64,000 bases of DNA from Harenicola maris (GTDB lineage: Bacteria; Pseudomonadota; Alphaproteobacteria; Rhodobacterales; Rhodobacteraceae), in assembly GCA_018524345.1 (NCBI GenBank), contig JADQAZ010000001.1, positions 1-64,000 on the forward strand, written 5' to 3'. The number at the start of each line of letters is the position of its first letter. Within the stretch, counting starts at the first letter, position 1. Positions 46,565 through 55,599 of this stretch are shown piece by piece. The notes beneath the pieces are model-generated. The model searched no databases, was not told where the DNA came from, and saw nothing but the letters and a program-made list of their open reading frames with translations. Position numbers and translations under genes: made by a program.

Positions 46565-49500
46565 ATGGCCTCTTTCTTTATTCACCGCCTGGTTTTCGCC
46601 TGGGTGCTTGCCATTGCGACCATGCTGTTGGGGGCCTTCAGCATGTTGAGCCTGCCGATCTCCCAGTATCCTGACATCGCGCCGACGACTGTCCGCATTT
46701 CGGCCTCCTATACCGGAGCCTCGGCCGAGACGGTTGAAAACTCTGTCACTGCCGTGATCGAAGACGGGCTGACCGGCCTTGATGGGCTGACCTATATGAC
46801 CTCCTCCTCCAGTGAGGGGGGGGCCAGTGTATCGCTGACCTTTGACGACACGATCGATCCCGACATGGCGCAGGTGCAGGTGCAGAACAAACTGCAGCTT
46901 GTTGAATCGCAGTTGCCGGATGTGGTGACCAGTCTGGGTGTCTCTGTCACCCGTTCGACCTCCTCGATCCTGATGGTGGGCGCATTGGTTAGTGAGGATG
47001 ATAGCCTGTCCTCTCTCGAGTTGGGCGACATCCTGAGCAGCACGATCGAAGATGCAGTGCAGCGCACGGATGGTGTCGGCTCGATCAACACCTTCGGGAC
47101 CGAATACGCGATGCGCATCTGGCTGAATCCGGAGCGTTTGTATCAATACCAACTGACCCCGGCGGATGTGACGACGGCTGTGTCAGAGCAGAACACCAAT
47201 GTCACGGTCGGCAGCCTTGGCGATCAGCCGGTCGTTCAGGGGCAACAGTTTACCGTTTCCCTTTCTGCGCAGTCGCAACTTGAAACCGTTGCGGATTTCC
47301 AGTCGATCCTGCTGAAGACCGATGCCGATGGGGCCGCAATTTACCTTGGCGATGTAGCGAGGGTTGAACTGGCCGAGGAAGACTACGGCAGCATCAGCCG
47401 TTTCAATGGCCACCCCGCGGCGGGTTTCGCCGTTAACCTCTCCACAGGGGCCAATGCCGTCGACACTGCCGAGGCCGTCCGCGAAGTCATGAATGGCCTG
47501 TCCTCTGCCCTGCCGGAGGGGGTGAGCGTCGAGTATCCCTATGACACCTCGCCTTTTGTCGAGGAGTCGATCCATCAGGTCTATGAAACACTGATCGAGG
47601 CTGTGGTCCTCGTCTTTCTTGTGATCTTTGTATTCTTGCAAAGCTGGCGCGCCACTCTCATCCCGACGATCGCCGTTCCTGTGGTGCTTTTGGGTACCTT
47701 TGGTGTGCTCTCGGCCTTTGGAATGTCGATCAACACACTGACGATGTTCGCTCTGGTTTTGGCGATCGGCCTGTTGGTCGATGATGCGATCGTTGTGGTC
47801 GAAAACGTCGAACGGGTGATGGAGGAGGACGGGCTGGACGCCAAGGCGGCGACGGAAAAAAGCATGGGCGAGATATCGACCGCTTTGATCGGCATTGTCG
47901 TGGTTCTGTCAGCTGTTTTCCTTCCCATGGCTTTCCTGAGCGGATCGACCGGCGTGATCTACAAGCAGTTCTCGGTCACCATCATTTCGGCAATGGTGCT
48001 CTCGCTGTTTGTCGCTTTGATCCTGACGCCAGCCATGTGCGCGCAGCTTCTTAAGCCGGGCCATGGCAAGGCTCCGATTGCGCCGCTGCGTTGGTTCAAC
48101 ACCGGCCTTGATCGGTTGACCGATGGCTATGGCGCAACTGTCGGGCGTTTCTCTCTGCGGCCGTTTCGTATGTTGATCCTGTTGGGCCTGGTGGGGTTCG
48201 GGGCCTATTGGGTCTATGATCGCTTGCCCAGTTCCTTCCTTCCGACAGAGGATCAGGGCGTGCTGATGGCGATGGTTGAGCTGCCTCAGGGCTCCACCGT
48301 GCAACAGACGCAGTACACAATCGAGCAGATCGAAGATTACATGCTGACCGAAGAAGCCGATGTTGTGGACGGGGTTTTCGCTAATGTGGGGTTCAGTTTT
48401 TCCGGCTCGGGCCAGAACTACGGCGTGCTGTTTATCAAGCTCAAGGACTATGAAGAGCGTCCCGATGATGACGCAGCTGACCTTTTGACGCGGGCGAACG
48501 GACGGTTTTTCCAATCCCGCCTCGGCAGCATCTTTGTGCTGCAACCTCCCGCGATCCAAGGTCTGGGCACTACCTCGGGCTTCACCATGTATCTGGTGGA
48601 TCAATCCGGCGGCGGGCAGGAGGAGTTGAGCGCAGCAGCCGATCAGCTTGTCGCCCTTGGCAATCAGGATGGGCGGGTCACAAACCTGCGCGGGAACGAG
48701 GCCGCCACCGAACCCTCACTAAAGCTGAAGATCGACCAGCAAAGGGCCGAGGCTCTGGGTGTTTCGCTTTCGGATGTGAACGCGATGCTCTCTACGGTCT
48801 TCTCGGGCTCCTACGTGAACGACTTTCCCCTCGGCAACTCCCTGCGAGAGGTGATTGTTCAAGGCGGTGCCGAATGGCGGATGCAGCCTTCGGATGTCGA
48901 CCACTGGTATGTGCGCAACAGCTCTTCCGAGATGGTTCCGGTCTCTGCCTTCATGAGCCAGGAGTGGGAAATGACAACGCCGCAGCTGTCCCGCTATGGC
49001 GGCACGCGTGCGCTGGAAATCTCCGGCGAGGCGGCTGGCGGCGTCAGTTCGGGTGATGCGATGGACCTCATGGAGGATCTCGCCGCCAGCCTCGACGGGT
49101 CTTACGCCGCGGCCTGGACGGGGTTGAGCTATCAGGAGCGCCTGTCGGGCGATCAGGAGGCCATCCTTTATGCGATTTCTGCACTGGTGGTCTTCCTCAG
49201 CCTTGCGGCCCTTTACGAAAGCTGGGCGGTGCCTTTCGCCGTGATGCTCTCTGTGCCCGTCGGTATCCTTGGGGCCTTGGTGACGACTTGGTACTTTGGG
49301 CAGGCGAATGACGTCTACTTCAAGGTGGGATTGCTCACGACCATCGGCCTTGCGGCACGAAACGCCATTCTGATCGTCGAATTCGCCGAGGCTCTTCGCG
49401 CCAAGGGGCAGAGCCCGATGGAGGCCACAACCTCTGCGGCCCGTCAGCGTTTGCGCCCGATCCTCATGACCTCACTGGCCTTCGGCTTTGGCATTCTGCC

Positions 49501-49672
49501 ATTGGTTCTGGCCTCGGGGGCCGGGGCGAATGCCCAAAAATCGATAGGCACGGGAATGCTGGGCGGGATCATCTTCTCGGCGGTCATCGGGATCGTGATG
49601 GTTCCTGTCTTTTATGTCGCTGTCATCAAGACCACGGAAATATTCCGTACACGAAGGGAAGCCGCGCAATGA
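46565..49672 (+). CDS. RND-family multidrug efflux permease
   Basis: The 1035-aa protein is a full-length AcrB-type HAE1 pump: TM1 with FAWVLAIATMLLGAFSMLSLP, two periplasmic loops, and the proton-relay Asp pair in LLVDDAIVVVENVER (TM4). FLPTEDQGVLMAMVELPQGST and GLAARNAILIVEFAE also match. The frame is intact, unlike the adaptor gene 3 nt upstream. The stop overlaps the outer-membrane gene (ATGA). Substrate range is unknown. Confidence 0.96.
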   Translation: MASFFIHRLVFAWVLAIATMLLGAFSMLSLPISQYPDIAPTTVRISASYTGASAETVENSVTAVIEDGLTGLDGLTYMTSSSSEGGASVSLTFDDTIDPDMAQVQVQNKLQLVESQLPDVVTSLGVSVTRSTSSILMVGALVSEDDSLSSLELGDILSSTIEDAVQRTDGVGSINTFGTEYAMRIWLNPERLYQYQLTPADVTTAVSEQNTNVTVGSLGDQPVVQGQQFTVSLSAQSQLETVADFQSILLKTDADGAAIYLGDVARVELAEEDYGSISRFNGHPAAGFAVNLSTGANAVDTAEAVREVMNGLSSALPEGVSVEYPYDTSPFVEESIHQVYETLIEAVVLVFLVIFVFLQSWRATLIPTIAVPVVLLGTFGVLSAFGMSINTLTMFALVLAIGLLVDDAIVVVENVERVMEEDGLDAKAATEKSMGEISTALIGIVVVLSAVFLPMAFLSGSTGVIYKQFSVTIISAMVLSLFVALILTPAMCAQLLKPGHGKAPIAPLRWFNTGLDRLTDGYGATVGRFSLRPFRMLILLGLVGFGAYWVYDRLPSSFLPTEDQGVLMAMVELPQGSTVQQTQYTIEQIEDYMLTEEADVVDGVFANVGFSFSGSGQNYGVLFIKLKDYEERPDDDAADLLTRANGRFFQSRLGSIFVLQPPAIQGLGTTSGFTMYLVDQSGGGQEELSAAADQLVALGNQDGRVTNLRGNEAATEPSLKLKIDQQRAEALGVSLSDVNAMLSTVFSGSYVNDFPLGNSLREVIVQGGAEWRMQPSDVDHWYVRNSSSEMVPVSAFMSQEWEMTTPQLSRYGGTRALEISGEAAGGVSSGDAMDLMEDLAASLDGSYAAAWTGLSYQERLSGDQEAILYAISALVVFLSLAALYESWAVPFAVMLSVPVGILGALVTTWYFGQANDVYFKVGLLTTIGLAARNAILIVEFAEALRAKGQSPMEATTSAARQRLRPILMTSLAFGFGILPLVLASGAGANAQKSIGTGMLGGIIFSAVIGIVMVPVFYVAVIKTTEIFRTRREAAQ

Positions 49673-51027
49673 AATCGCAATCTCTCATCCTGATGCTCTT
49701 TCTGGCTGGCTGCGCTGTTGGCCCGGATTATCAACGTCCGGAAATCGCGCTGCAAACGCGGTTTGACCAAGGCAGCGCCGAGGCGATTGGAGCAGTCGCG
49801 AGCGAACAATGGTGGCTGAGCTACAACGACAAGGTTCTGTCCGGATTGGTCAAACGCGGGCTGGCGCAAAGCCTGGACGTAATGGCCGCGACCGAGGCGA
49901 TCCGTGAAGCGCAGGCCAACCTGCGCGGCACCGGCGTGAACTCTGCGGCCGAGGGCACGCTTTCGGCCTCCACCACGGCCTCGGGCGGGGACGGGATCAA
50001 TGGCACTGTATCCACCGAAAACAGCGCTTTGAGCGCGGCTTTTGTGCTTGATCTCTTTGGCGGGCTGCAGCGCGAGCAAGAAGCGGCGAAAGCCTCTGTG
50101 ACGGCAGCTCGGGCCGATGCCGAAACCGTCAGGCTGGCTTGGCTCGCGGAACTGGTTTCTGCCTATTCCAATGCGCGCTATTACCAACAGGTTCTGGCCC
50201 TGACGCGGACGACGATCAACGCCCGTGCGGAAACGGTTAAAATCACCCAAAGCCAGTTCGAAGCGGGTGCGACAACGGAATACGAAGTCGCCGAGGCGCA
50301 GGCGCGCTTGTCCTCTGCCCGAGCGGGTTTGCCGCAATATGCGGCCCTGTTTGACGCCAATGTCTATGCGATTGCGACTCTTCTGAATGAGCCTGCCGGT
50401 CCGATCGCGGCCCAGATGCAGAAGGGCGCGCCGCAATTATCGACACCTAGCGGTTCTAATACCGGCGTGCCGGCGGATCTGTTGCGCAACCGTCCCGATG
50501 TGCGCAGTGCAGAGGCCGATCTGGCGGCTGCGGTGGCTGCTGTCGGGGTGGCCGAGGCCGCTCTTTATCCCTCGCTTTCGCTCAGCGGTTCGGTGGGCCG
50601 ATCCGAGAGCACCAATAGTTGGAGCTTTGGCCCGCAACTCTCCTTGCCCGTGTTCAATCAGGGCGCTCTGCGGGCGAGCCGCGATGCGGATACTTCTGCG
50701 GCCAAACAGGCCGAGATTTCATGGCGTGGGGCGGTTTCTTCTGCGATCGAGGATGTTCAGGTCGCACAATCCAACCTGTCGCGGTATCGCCAGCGTGCGG
50801 CCCTGCTGCAAACGGCGGCCCGCGACTATGACCGCGCACTAACCTTGGCTCAGGAAAACTACCGCAGTGGGGCGATCACGCTTCTTGATCTGCTCGACAC
50901 GGATCGGAATGCCGCGAGCGCCAAGATAACCGCCGCCTCTGCCGTGAATGATGCGGCACAGGCTTGGGCCACACTGAAAATTGCCATCGGCGCGGGCTCT
51001 GCCGCGACGGAACTGACAGGCGGTTGA
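49669..51027 (+). CDS. outer-membrane efflux lipoprotein (NodT/OprM family)
   Basis: The 452-aa protein begins with a lipoprotein signal (MLFLAGCAVGPDYQRP; lipid-modified Cys15), then two OEP repeats with the long helices that form the trans-periplasmic tunnel, including LNEPAGPIAAQ and LRNRPDVRSAEADLAAA. It overlaps the RND permease gene by 4 nt, so the two are made together. It completes the tripartite pump. Confidence 0.94.
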   Translation: MKSQSLILMLFLAGCAVGPDYQRPEIALQTRFDQGSAEAIGAVASEQWWLSYNDKVLSGLVKRGLAQSLDVMAATEAIREAQANLRGTGVNSAAEGTLSASTTASGGDGINGTVSTENSALSAAFVLDLFGGLQREQEAAKASVTAARADAETVRLAWLAELVSAYSNARYYQQVLALTRTTINARAETVKITQSQFEAGATTEYEVAEAQARLSSARAGLPQYAALFDANVYAIATLLNEPAGPIAAQMQKGAPQLSTPSGSNTGVPADLLRNRPDVRSAEADLAAAVAAVGVAEAALYPSLSLSGSVGRSESTNSWSFGPQLSLPVFNQGALRASRDADTSAAKQAEISWRGAVSSAIEDVQVAQSNLSRYRQRAALLQTAARDYDRALTLAQENYRSGAITLLDLLDTDRNAASAKITAASAVNDAAQAWATLKIAIGAGSAATELTGG

Positions 51028-51079
51028 CCTGCATAACCTCGGAAACCACAAACATGGGGCCATGCTGGTCCATGCATGA

Positions 51080-51826
51080 ATGATGAAAAAAAGGCCTATT
51101 GAAATGATGAAGCACTTTGGAAAAATCGCCCTGCTGGTTGCCGTTTTGGGCGCAGGCGCGGCGGCCCTGATCCTGTTTGGCGGGCGTTTGGGGCTGTGGC
51201 AGCCGATCACCGGCTTTGGCCTCTATCGGTCTTACTTCAATCCGCTGGCTATGATTGTCGCGGCGGTGGGTGTGGTTGCGTTGATTGTTCACATCCTGCG
51301 CAAGGAGCGCGGCGGGATGCTGGCTGGTGGGCTTGCCACGATTGTCGGGCTTGCCCTTCTTGCGCCGCTGGTCAACTCGACCTTGAACCCAACGCCGCGC
51401 GCTGCGCCCATTCATGACATTTCAACCGATACCACCAACCCACCCGTGTTTGAGGTGATTGATGAAACCCGCGAGGGGGGACGCAACACGCTTGAGTACG
51501 GCGGGCCCGAACTGGCCGAAGCACAAGCTGCGGCCTATCCCGACATTGCGCCTCTCATCACGGACCTCGCCCCCGATGCTGCCTTTGAGCGCGCCTTGAC
51601 CGTCGCCCGCCACATGGGATGGGAGATCATCGCCGAGGATGCGGAGCGGTTGCGCTTTGAGGCTGTGGCCCGCACCTCTGTTTTCTACTTTGCGGATGAC
51701 GTGGTGGTGGTTGTGACTGCACAGGATGAAGGAAGCCGCGTTGACATGCGCGGTGTCTCAAGAGTGGGGCGCAGTGATCAAGGCGTCAACGCGGCACGTA
51801 TTCGCGCCTTTCAACAGCAATTCTGA
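51080..51826 (+). CDS. DUF1499 membrane protein
   Basis: The 248-aa protein has three N-terminal TM segments (about 15-35, 48-68, 75-95) and a soluble C-terminal DUF1499 domain (about 115-245) with TTNPPVFEVIDETR and RTSVFYFADDVVVVV, RVDMRGVSRVGRSDQGVN. The function of DUF1499 is not known. ATG 51104 (MMKHFGKIA) is an alternative start. It lies 53 nt after the RND operon in the same direction and may be co-transcribed. Confidence 0.85.
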   Translation: MMKKRPIEMMKHFGKIALLVAVLGAGAAALILFGGRLGLWQPITGFGLYRSYFNPLAMIVAAVGVVALIVHILRKERGGMLAGGLATIVGLALLAPLVNSTLNPTPRAAPIHDISTDTTNPPVFEVIDETREGGRNTLEYGGPELAEAQAAAYPDIAPLITDLAPDAAFERALTVARHMGWEIIAEDAERLRFEAVARTSVFYFADDVVVVVTAQDEGSRVDMRGVSRVGRSDQGVNAARIRAFQQQF

Positions 51827-51855
51827 TTTTGACCCCAAGTGGAGAGCAACGACCG

Positions 51856-52384
51856 ATGAAAAAACGTAATTCAACCGTTCCCCTGATGATCGCTGTTACG
51901 GTGGGCCTTGCGGTCCCTCAAGCGTCCTTTGCCGAGACCCCGACCATTCAGACCAGTGATTCACCTTGCCGATAACCTCAACGAGAAGGCCAAGCTCGGC
52001 TGGTGTATCGACACGGTTGGCCGCGGTTTGAGTGACCAGCTCCACGCGCATTCCTGCAAACCCACTGGAGATGATGTGCTGTTTTCCTATGCGGAGAATG
52101 GCGTGATTTCCTCGGCGACCTATGAAGGCAAATGCATGGCCTATAGCGCGCCGGAGAATGCGGAACGTCCCTTTGGTTTGGTGGATTGTGACGCGGCGGA
52201 CCAAACGTAGAAGTTTGAATACGACGCTGCCAGTATGGAGCTGCGGATTGGCGGGGCACCTACGCAATGTGTTACGGTCGCTGCCACCATCGATGATGCC
52301 GGGCCGTTCCAGTCTCGTGCTCTTTTGGTGGCGCCCTGCGATGCCCTTGAGCCAGGGTTCAAGCAGTGGGTCGTTCAGGAATAG
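51856..52384 (+). pseudogene. secreted ricin-B-lectin-like protein with frameshift and amber codon
   Basis: An N-terminal signal peptide (MKKRNSTVPLMIAVTVGLAV then PQASFAETP) is read from ATG 51856 and the frame ends at TAA 51973. From about 51956 the next frame continues as VIHLADNLNEKAKLGWCIDTVG with GKCMAYSAPENAERPFGLVDC, a beta-trefoil (ricin-type lectin) pattern with paired Cys. A TAG at 52208-52210 breaks DAADQT from KFEYDAAS, which then runs to TAG 52382. So one secreted gene carries a one-base frameshift and an in-frame stop. Lectin identity is inferred from pattern only. Confidence 0.65.
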
Positions 52385-52391
52385 CTCTAAA

Positions 52392-52426
52392 CAAAAACGG
52401 AGCCGCATCAGATCGATGTGGCTCCG
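52392..52426 (-). terminator. terminator of the TRAP binding-protein gene
   Basis: A 12-bp stem with one G-T pair (52398-52409 with 52415-52426, loop AGATC) is followed on the minus strand by GTTTTTG. It lies about 70 nt beyond the stop of the minus-strand TRAP gene. Confidence 0.82.
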
Positions 52427-52494
52427 CTTAAGGTTATGCGAGGTGTGGTGGCAACAAGCGCTGCCTAAGCCGCTCGTTGAGGGCGGCGCCCCGG

Positions 52495-53502
52495 TTACTT
52501 GCTCAACTGCCCCTTGTAGAAATCAAGCGCGCCCTGAGCGTCTATGCCAGCAGCGGCTGCGTCCTTGAGCCATTTCTCGGTGATAAAGGCCGAGGCCTCG
52601 ATCAGCTCGGCCTCAAAGGCGGGGTCGGCCTCGATCACCTCGATCTCTTCCTCTTCATACATCGCCTCTGCTGCAGCGCTGGATTCATCCCATGCGGCAC
52701 CGAATTTGGCCGCAAGGGCAGCGCCGCTTACTTCCATAATGGCGTCCTGATCCTCGGGGGAAAGCTCGGCCCAAGTGTCCTTGCTGATGAACATCGAAAA
52801 TGAGGTCGTGTAGATCGGCACCTCGAACTTGGTGTTGGATTGCGCATAGGGCATCAACTGGAAGGAGCGCAGCGCATCGGCATCAACGCCCAGAAACCCG
52901 TCGACGACACCGCGCGAGATGATTTCGTTTGATTGCACCGCCGGAGTCGAGACGACCCCTGCCTTGAGGCGTTTGGCAATCTCTGCGAGCGGGCCTGGCA
53001 GCACCCAGATTTTGCGCGCGGCGAGCTCTTCGATGGAGTTGATCGGTGTGTTGGTCTGGCTGTAGAGGCGGCCAGGCGAAATCACGAACTGTGATAACAG
53101 GTGCACGGTCTCGAACTCGTCGGGGAAATAGGCTCGGTTGGTGTCCCAAAGGGCCACGCTCATCTTCTCGGCATCATAGGTGCCGACAAAGGGTTGCATG
53201 GCGACTGCGGGGCCTTGGATACGGTTCTGGATCAATCCGTTGAACTGGACCGCGACGTCAACCAGGCCCTTTTCCACAGCGTTCAACTGTTCCGGCGGCG
53301 GTGCCACAGATTTGGGCAGTATGCGCGCTGTGACGCGGCCCTCTGTCACGCGCTCGACCTCTTCGATCCAAGCGGGGACCACATTGGTGCAGACCTGATG
53401 TCCCGAGCCGAAAAAGCAGTTCACGAGCAGGCGGGTGTCGGCCTGAGCCGCAGTTGAGGCGGCGAAAAGAGATAGGGACGCCATTAGGAATTTCAGCTTC
53501 AT
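52495..53502 (-). CDS. orphan TRAP transporter substrate-binding protein (DctP-type)
   Basis: The protein (335 aa from ATG 53502) has a signal peptide (MKLKFLMASLSLFAASTAAQA) and the DctP fold: VPAWIEEVERVTEGRVTARILP, the conserved Arg region SPGRLYSQTNTPI and RKIWVLPGPLAEIAKRL, with SRGVVDGFLGVD. AGGAGGAGAACA precedes the start. TRAP binding proteins work with DctQ and DctM membrane partners, and neither gene lies nearby. It may serve a distant system. The ligand is unknown. Confidence 0.9.
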   Translation of the reverse strand: MKLKFLMASLSLFAASTAAQADTRLLVNCFFGSGHQVCTNVVPAWIEEVERVTEGRVTARILPKSVAPPPEQLNAVEKGLVDVAVQFNGLIQNRIQGPAVAMQPFVGTYDAEKMSVALWDTNRAYFPDEFETVHLLSQFVISPGRLYSQTNTPINSIEELAARKIWVLPGPLAEIAKRLKAGVVSTPAVQSNEIISRGVVDGFLGVDADALRSFQLMPYAQSNTKFEVPIYTTSFSMFISKDTWAELSPEDQDAIMEVSGAALAAKFGAAWDESSAAAEAMYEEEEIEVIEADPAFEAELIEASAFITEKWLKDAAAAGIDAQGALDFYKGQLSK

Positions 53503-53611
53503 GTCTTTGTTCTCCTCCTGGGTGACACGGCGATGGCGCCGGTCTTTTTGTTCTGTGTCGCGCCGGTTCCTCCTCCGAACCAATGTGGCGTGACAGCGTG
53601 GTTACTGCCCG

Positions 53612-54355
53612 TCAGGCCGCATCGCTATCCGGGTTTGGAAAGGCATAGGCCTCGGCATAGGACGGCAGGGCTTGGATCTTGGAAACCCAGTTGCCATAGT
53701 GCGGCCGCTTTGAGAAATCTGTCAGCATGTCGAGTTTGTTGGCCTGAAAACGGTCAGGGTAGGGCGCCATGGCGATATCGGCCAAGGTCAGTTGATCACC
53801 GCAGAGCCAAGGGGTTTTCGCCAATTGAACCTCCATCATATCGAGCACAGTTTCGATACGCTCGATCGCGTTCGCTTCTTCGGCCTCGGAGACCCCATGT
53901 TCGAGCCGATGCAGCAGGATACGCCGTTTCTCGGGGTTGCCAACTTTCTGCCAAAGGGCCCTAAGCTCGTCATGCGAGAGGCCGACGAACTTGTCGCTGT
54001 GAGAGCGGCTGTGCGAAAGGGCGTTGATCGCCTTGTGCACCGCATATTCGAAACGGTCCATCCAGACCCGCATCATCCCGCGGGCATAGGCATCTTCGGG
54101 CACAAGGCTGGCTCCGGTGTCAAAGACCTCGTCGAGGTATTGCATGATGATCAGGGACTCGATCAGGACCTTGCCGTCGTGGTCCAGAGCAGGGACATAG
54201 CTGTTGGGATTGATCTGTTTGTACCATTCCTCAAGCTGTTCCTTCTTGCGGTGAATATCCACATGGTGACTGATCCAATCGACCTGCTTTTCCGCGAGGG
54301 TCATGCGCACCCGCCGCGAACAGGTTGAACTCCAGTAGTGGTATAGTTTGAGCAT
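53612..54355 (-). CDS. glutathione S-transferase family protein
   Basis: The 247-aa protein has an N-terminal thioredoxin-like domain (MLKLYHYWSSTCSRRVRMTL, with the Ser/Cys catalytic area at about residues 9-13, and NPNSYVPALDHDGKVLIES with the cis-Pro) and an all-helical C-terminal domain (CGDQLTLADIAMAPY). The STCSRR motif suits a beta/zeta-like maleylacetoacetate isomerase or a dehalogenase-type GST. The substrate is unknown. It is divergent from the LysR gene. Confidence 0.87.
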   Translation of the reverse strand: MLKLYHYWSSTCSRRVRMTLAEKQVDWISHHVDIHRKKEQLEEWYKQINPNSYVPALDHDGKVLIESLIIMQYLDEVFDTGASLVPEDAYARGMMRVWMDRFEYAVHKAINALSHSRSHSDKFVGLSHDELRALWQKVGNPEKRRILLHRLEHGVSEAEEANAIERIETVLDMMEVQLAKTPWLCGDQLTLADIAMAPYPDRFQANKLDMLTDFSKRPHYGNWVSKIQALPSYAEAYAFPNPDSDAA

Positions 54356-54497
54356 ATAGCAGGCTTTCGTTGGACGGTTGATATGTCGTGGCGGGGGGCA
54401 GGTGCCCTTCTGATTTGCGTGGGATATGCGTGCGGGGTGTTTGGTTGCTCCCCGGTAGCAAAACCGCGTGATGGGCTGGATGTTGAACCGGGGCAGG

Positions 54498-54503
54498 TAT
54501 AAT
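54498..54503 (+). promoter_or_regulatory. -10 box TATAAT ahead of the LysR gene
   Basis: A perfect TATAAT lies at 54498-54503, about 50 nt ahead of the LysR start, in the GST-LysR divergent gap. No convincing -35 stands 16-18 nt upstream, which fits a promoter dependent on an activator. Confidence 0.35.
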
Positions 54504-54529
54504 GTAAAATTCGAAGATCCACTTATGCC

Positions 54530-54544
54530 ATAGAGATTGTCTAT
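54530..54544 (+). promoter_or_regulatory. LysR-type palindrome ATAG-N7-CTAT
   Basis: The 15-bp element ATAG (54530-54533), 7 bp, CTAT (54541-54544) has the T-N11-A layout of LysR binding sites. It ends 5 nt before the LysR ATG, in a place where binding would block or control its own gene and the divergent GST gene. Confidence 0.55.
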
Positions 54545-54549
54545 AACTG

Positions 54550-55476
54550 ATGGACCCCAAACACCTCATGCAATTGGCGATCATTGTCGAGCTCGGCTCG
54601 GTGACCAAGGCCGCGCGCAAGCTAAACCTTACGCAGCCGACCCTGTCGCGCACCGTAAAGATCATCGAGGATCGGGCCGGTGGCGCGGTTCTGCGCCGGG
54701 GGCGCTACGGGGTGACGGCAACCGAGATCGGCGCGCGTCTGGCCGCGGAGGGCCGCGCGATCCTGCGCAGTTCCGAACAGGCGCAGGTTGCGGTGCAGGA
54801 ATGGCGCAACGGTTTGGTCGGGGAGCTGAGGGTCGGCGTTGGCCCGATGCTGGCCGCCACATTGATGGGAGATTTCTTTGCCGAGACTATTCAGAACCCG
54901 CCCTCCTATAGCCTGAAGCTGCATTGCGAGGTCGCGGCGCGGCTGGCTAAACGGTTGCGCGATGACGAGTTGGACCTGGCCATTATCCCATATGAGTTAG
55001 ACCGGCAGGATGACGGGCTGTTCCGGGAAAGGATCTTCCGCGAACATCTGTCGATCTTTGTCGGTGCTGAGGACCCTTTGGCAGGCAAAACAGGCATCGC
55101 ACCGCAAGAATTGGCGCAGTATAATTGGATATCTGTTGGCGCGATTTCGGGCCTGTTCGACATCACCCGAGAGAACCTTGATTGGCTAGGCCTGCCAACT
55201 GTGACGCCGGGGATCGAGATTTCTGGCGATGTCACAATGACCTTTCGCATGCTGGAGAAAACCAAATCCTGCGCCATGATGCCCTTTCGCTTGGCCGGGA
55301 GGTATCAGGAACGATACCGCGTCGCGCCTGTGGGCCTGACCGTCGAGCTTCCCTCGCGCAACTTCGGCCTTTGGTCGACGATGGCGAGCCGCGACCGCCC
55401 GGGAGTGGTGGATTTTATCGAGCGGCTGAACCGTTACTTGGCAAAGACCATCAGTCGTCCGGGTGACGCCATTTGA
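54550..55476 (+). CDS. LysR-family transcriptional regulator
   Basis: The 308-aa regulator has the winged HTH (LAIIVELGSVTKAARKLNLTQPTLSRTVKIIE, in pieces) and a LysR substrate domain with GELRVGVGPMLAATLMGDF. It reads toward the sulfatase gene 123 nt downstream and away from the GST gene, so it likely controls one or both. The inducer is unknown. Confidence 0.92.
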   Translation: MDPKHLMQLAIIVELGSVTKAARKLNLTQPTLSRTVKIIEDRAGGAVLRRGRYGVTATEIGARLAAEGRAILRSSEQAQVAVQEWRNGLVGELRVGVGPMLAATLMGDFFAETIQNPPSYSLKLHCEVAARLAKRLRDDELDLAIIPYELDRQDDGLFRERIFREHLSIFVGAEDPLAGKTGIAPQELAQYNWISVGAISGLFDITRENLDWLGLPTVTPGIEISGDVTMTFRMLEKTKSCAMMPFRLAGRYQERYRVAPVGLTVELPSRNFGLWSTMASRDRPGVVDFIERLNRYLAKTISRPGDAI

Positions 55477-55599
55477 GGCATCGGGAAACCCTATGCCTGG
55501 CAGTGAAATCCGAATTTTACACCATGCTTCTTTCTGTCCATGATCAAGGGGGCGGGCCGGAGGCTGGCTGCACATGTCCAATCGCGGGGATCACTGGAA

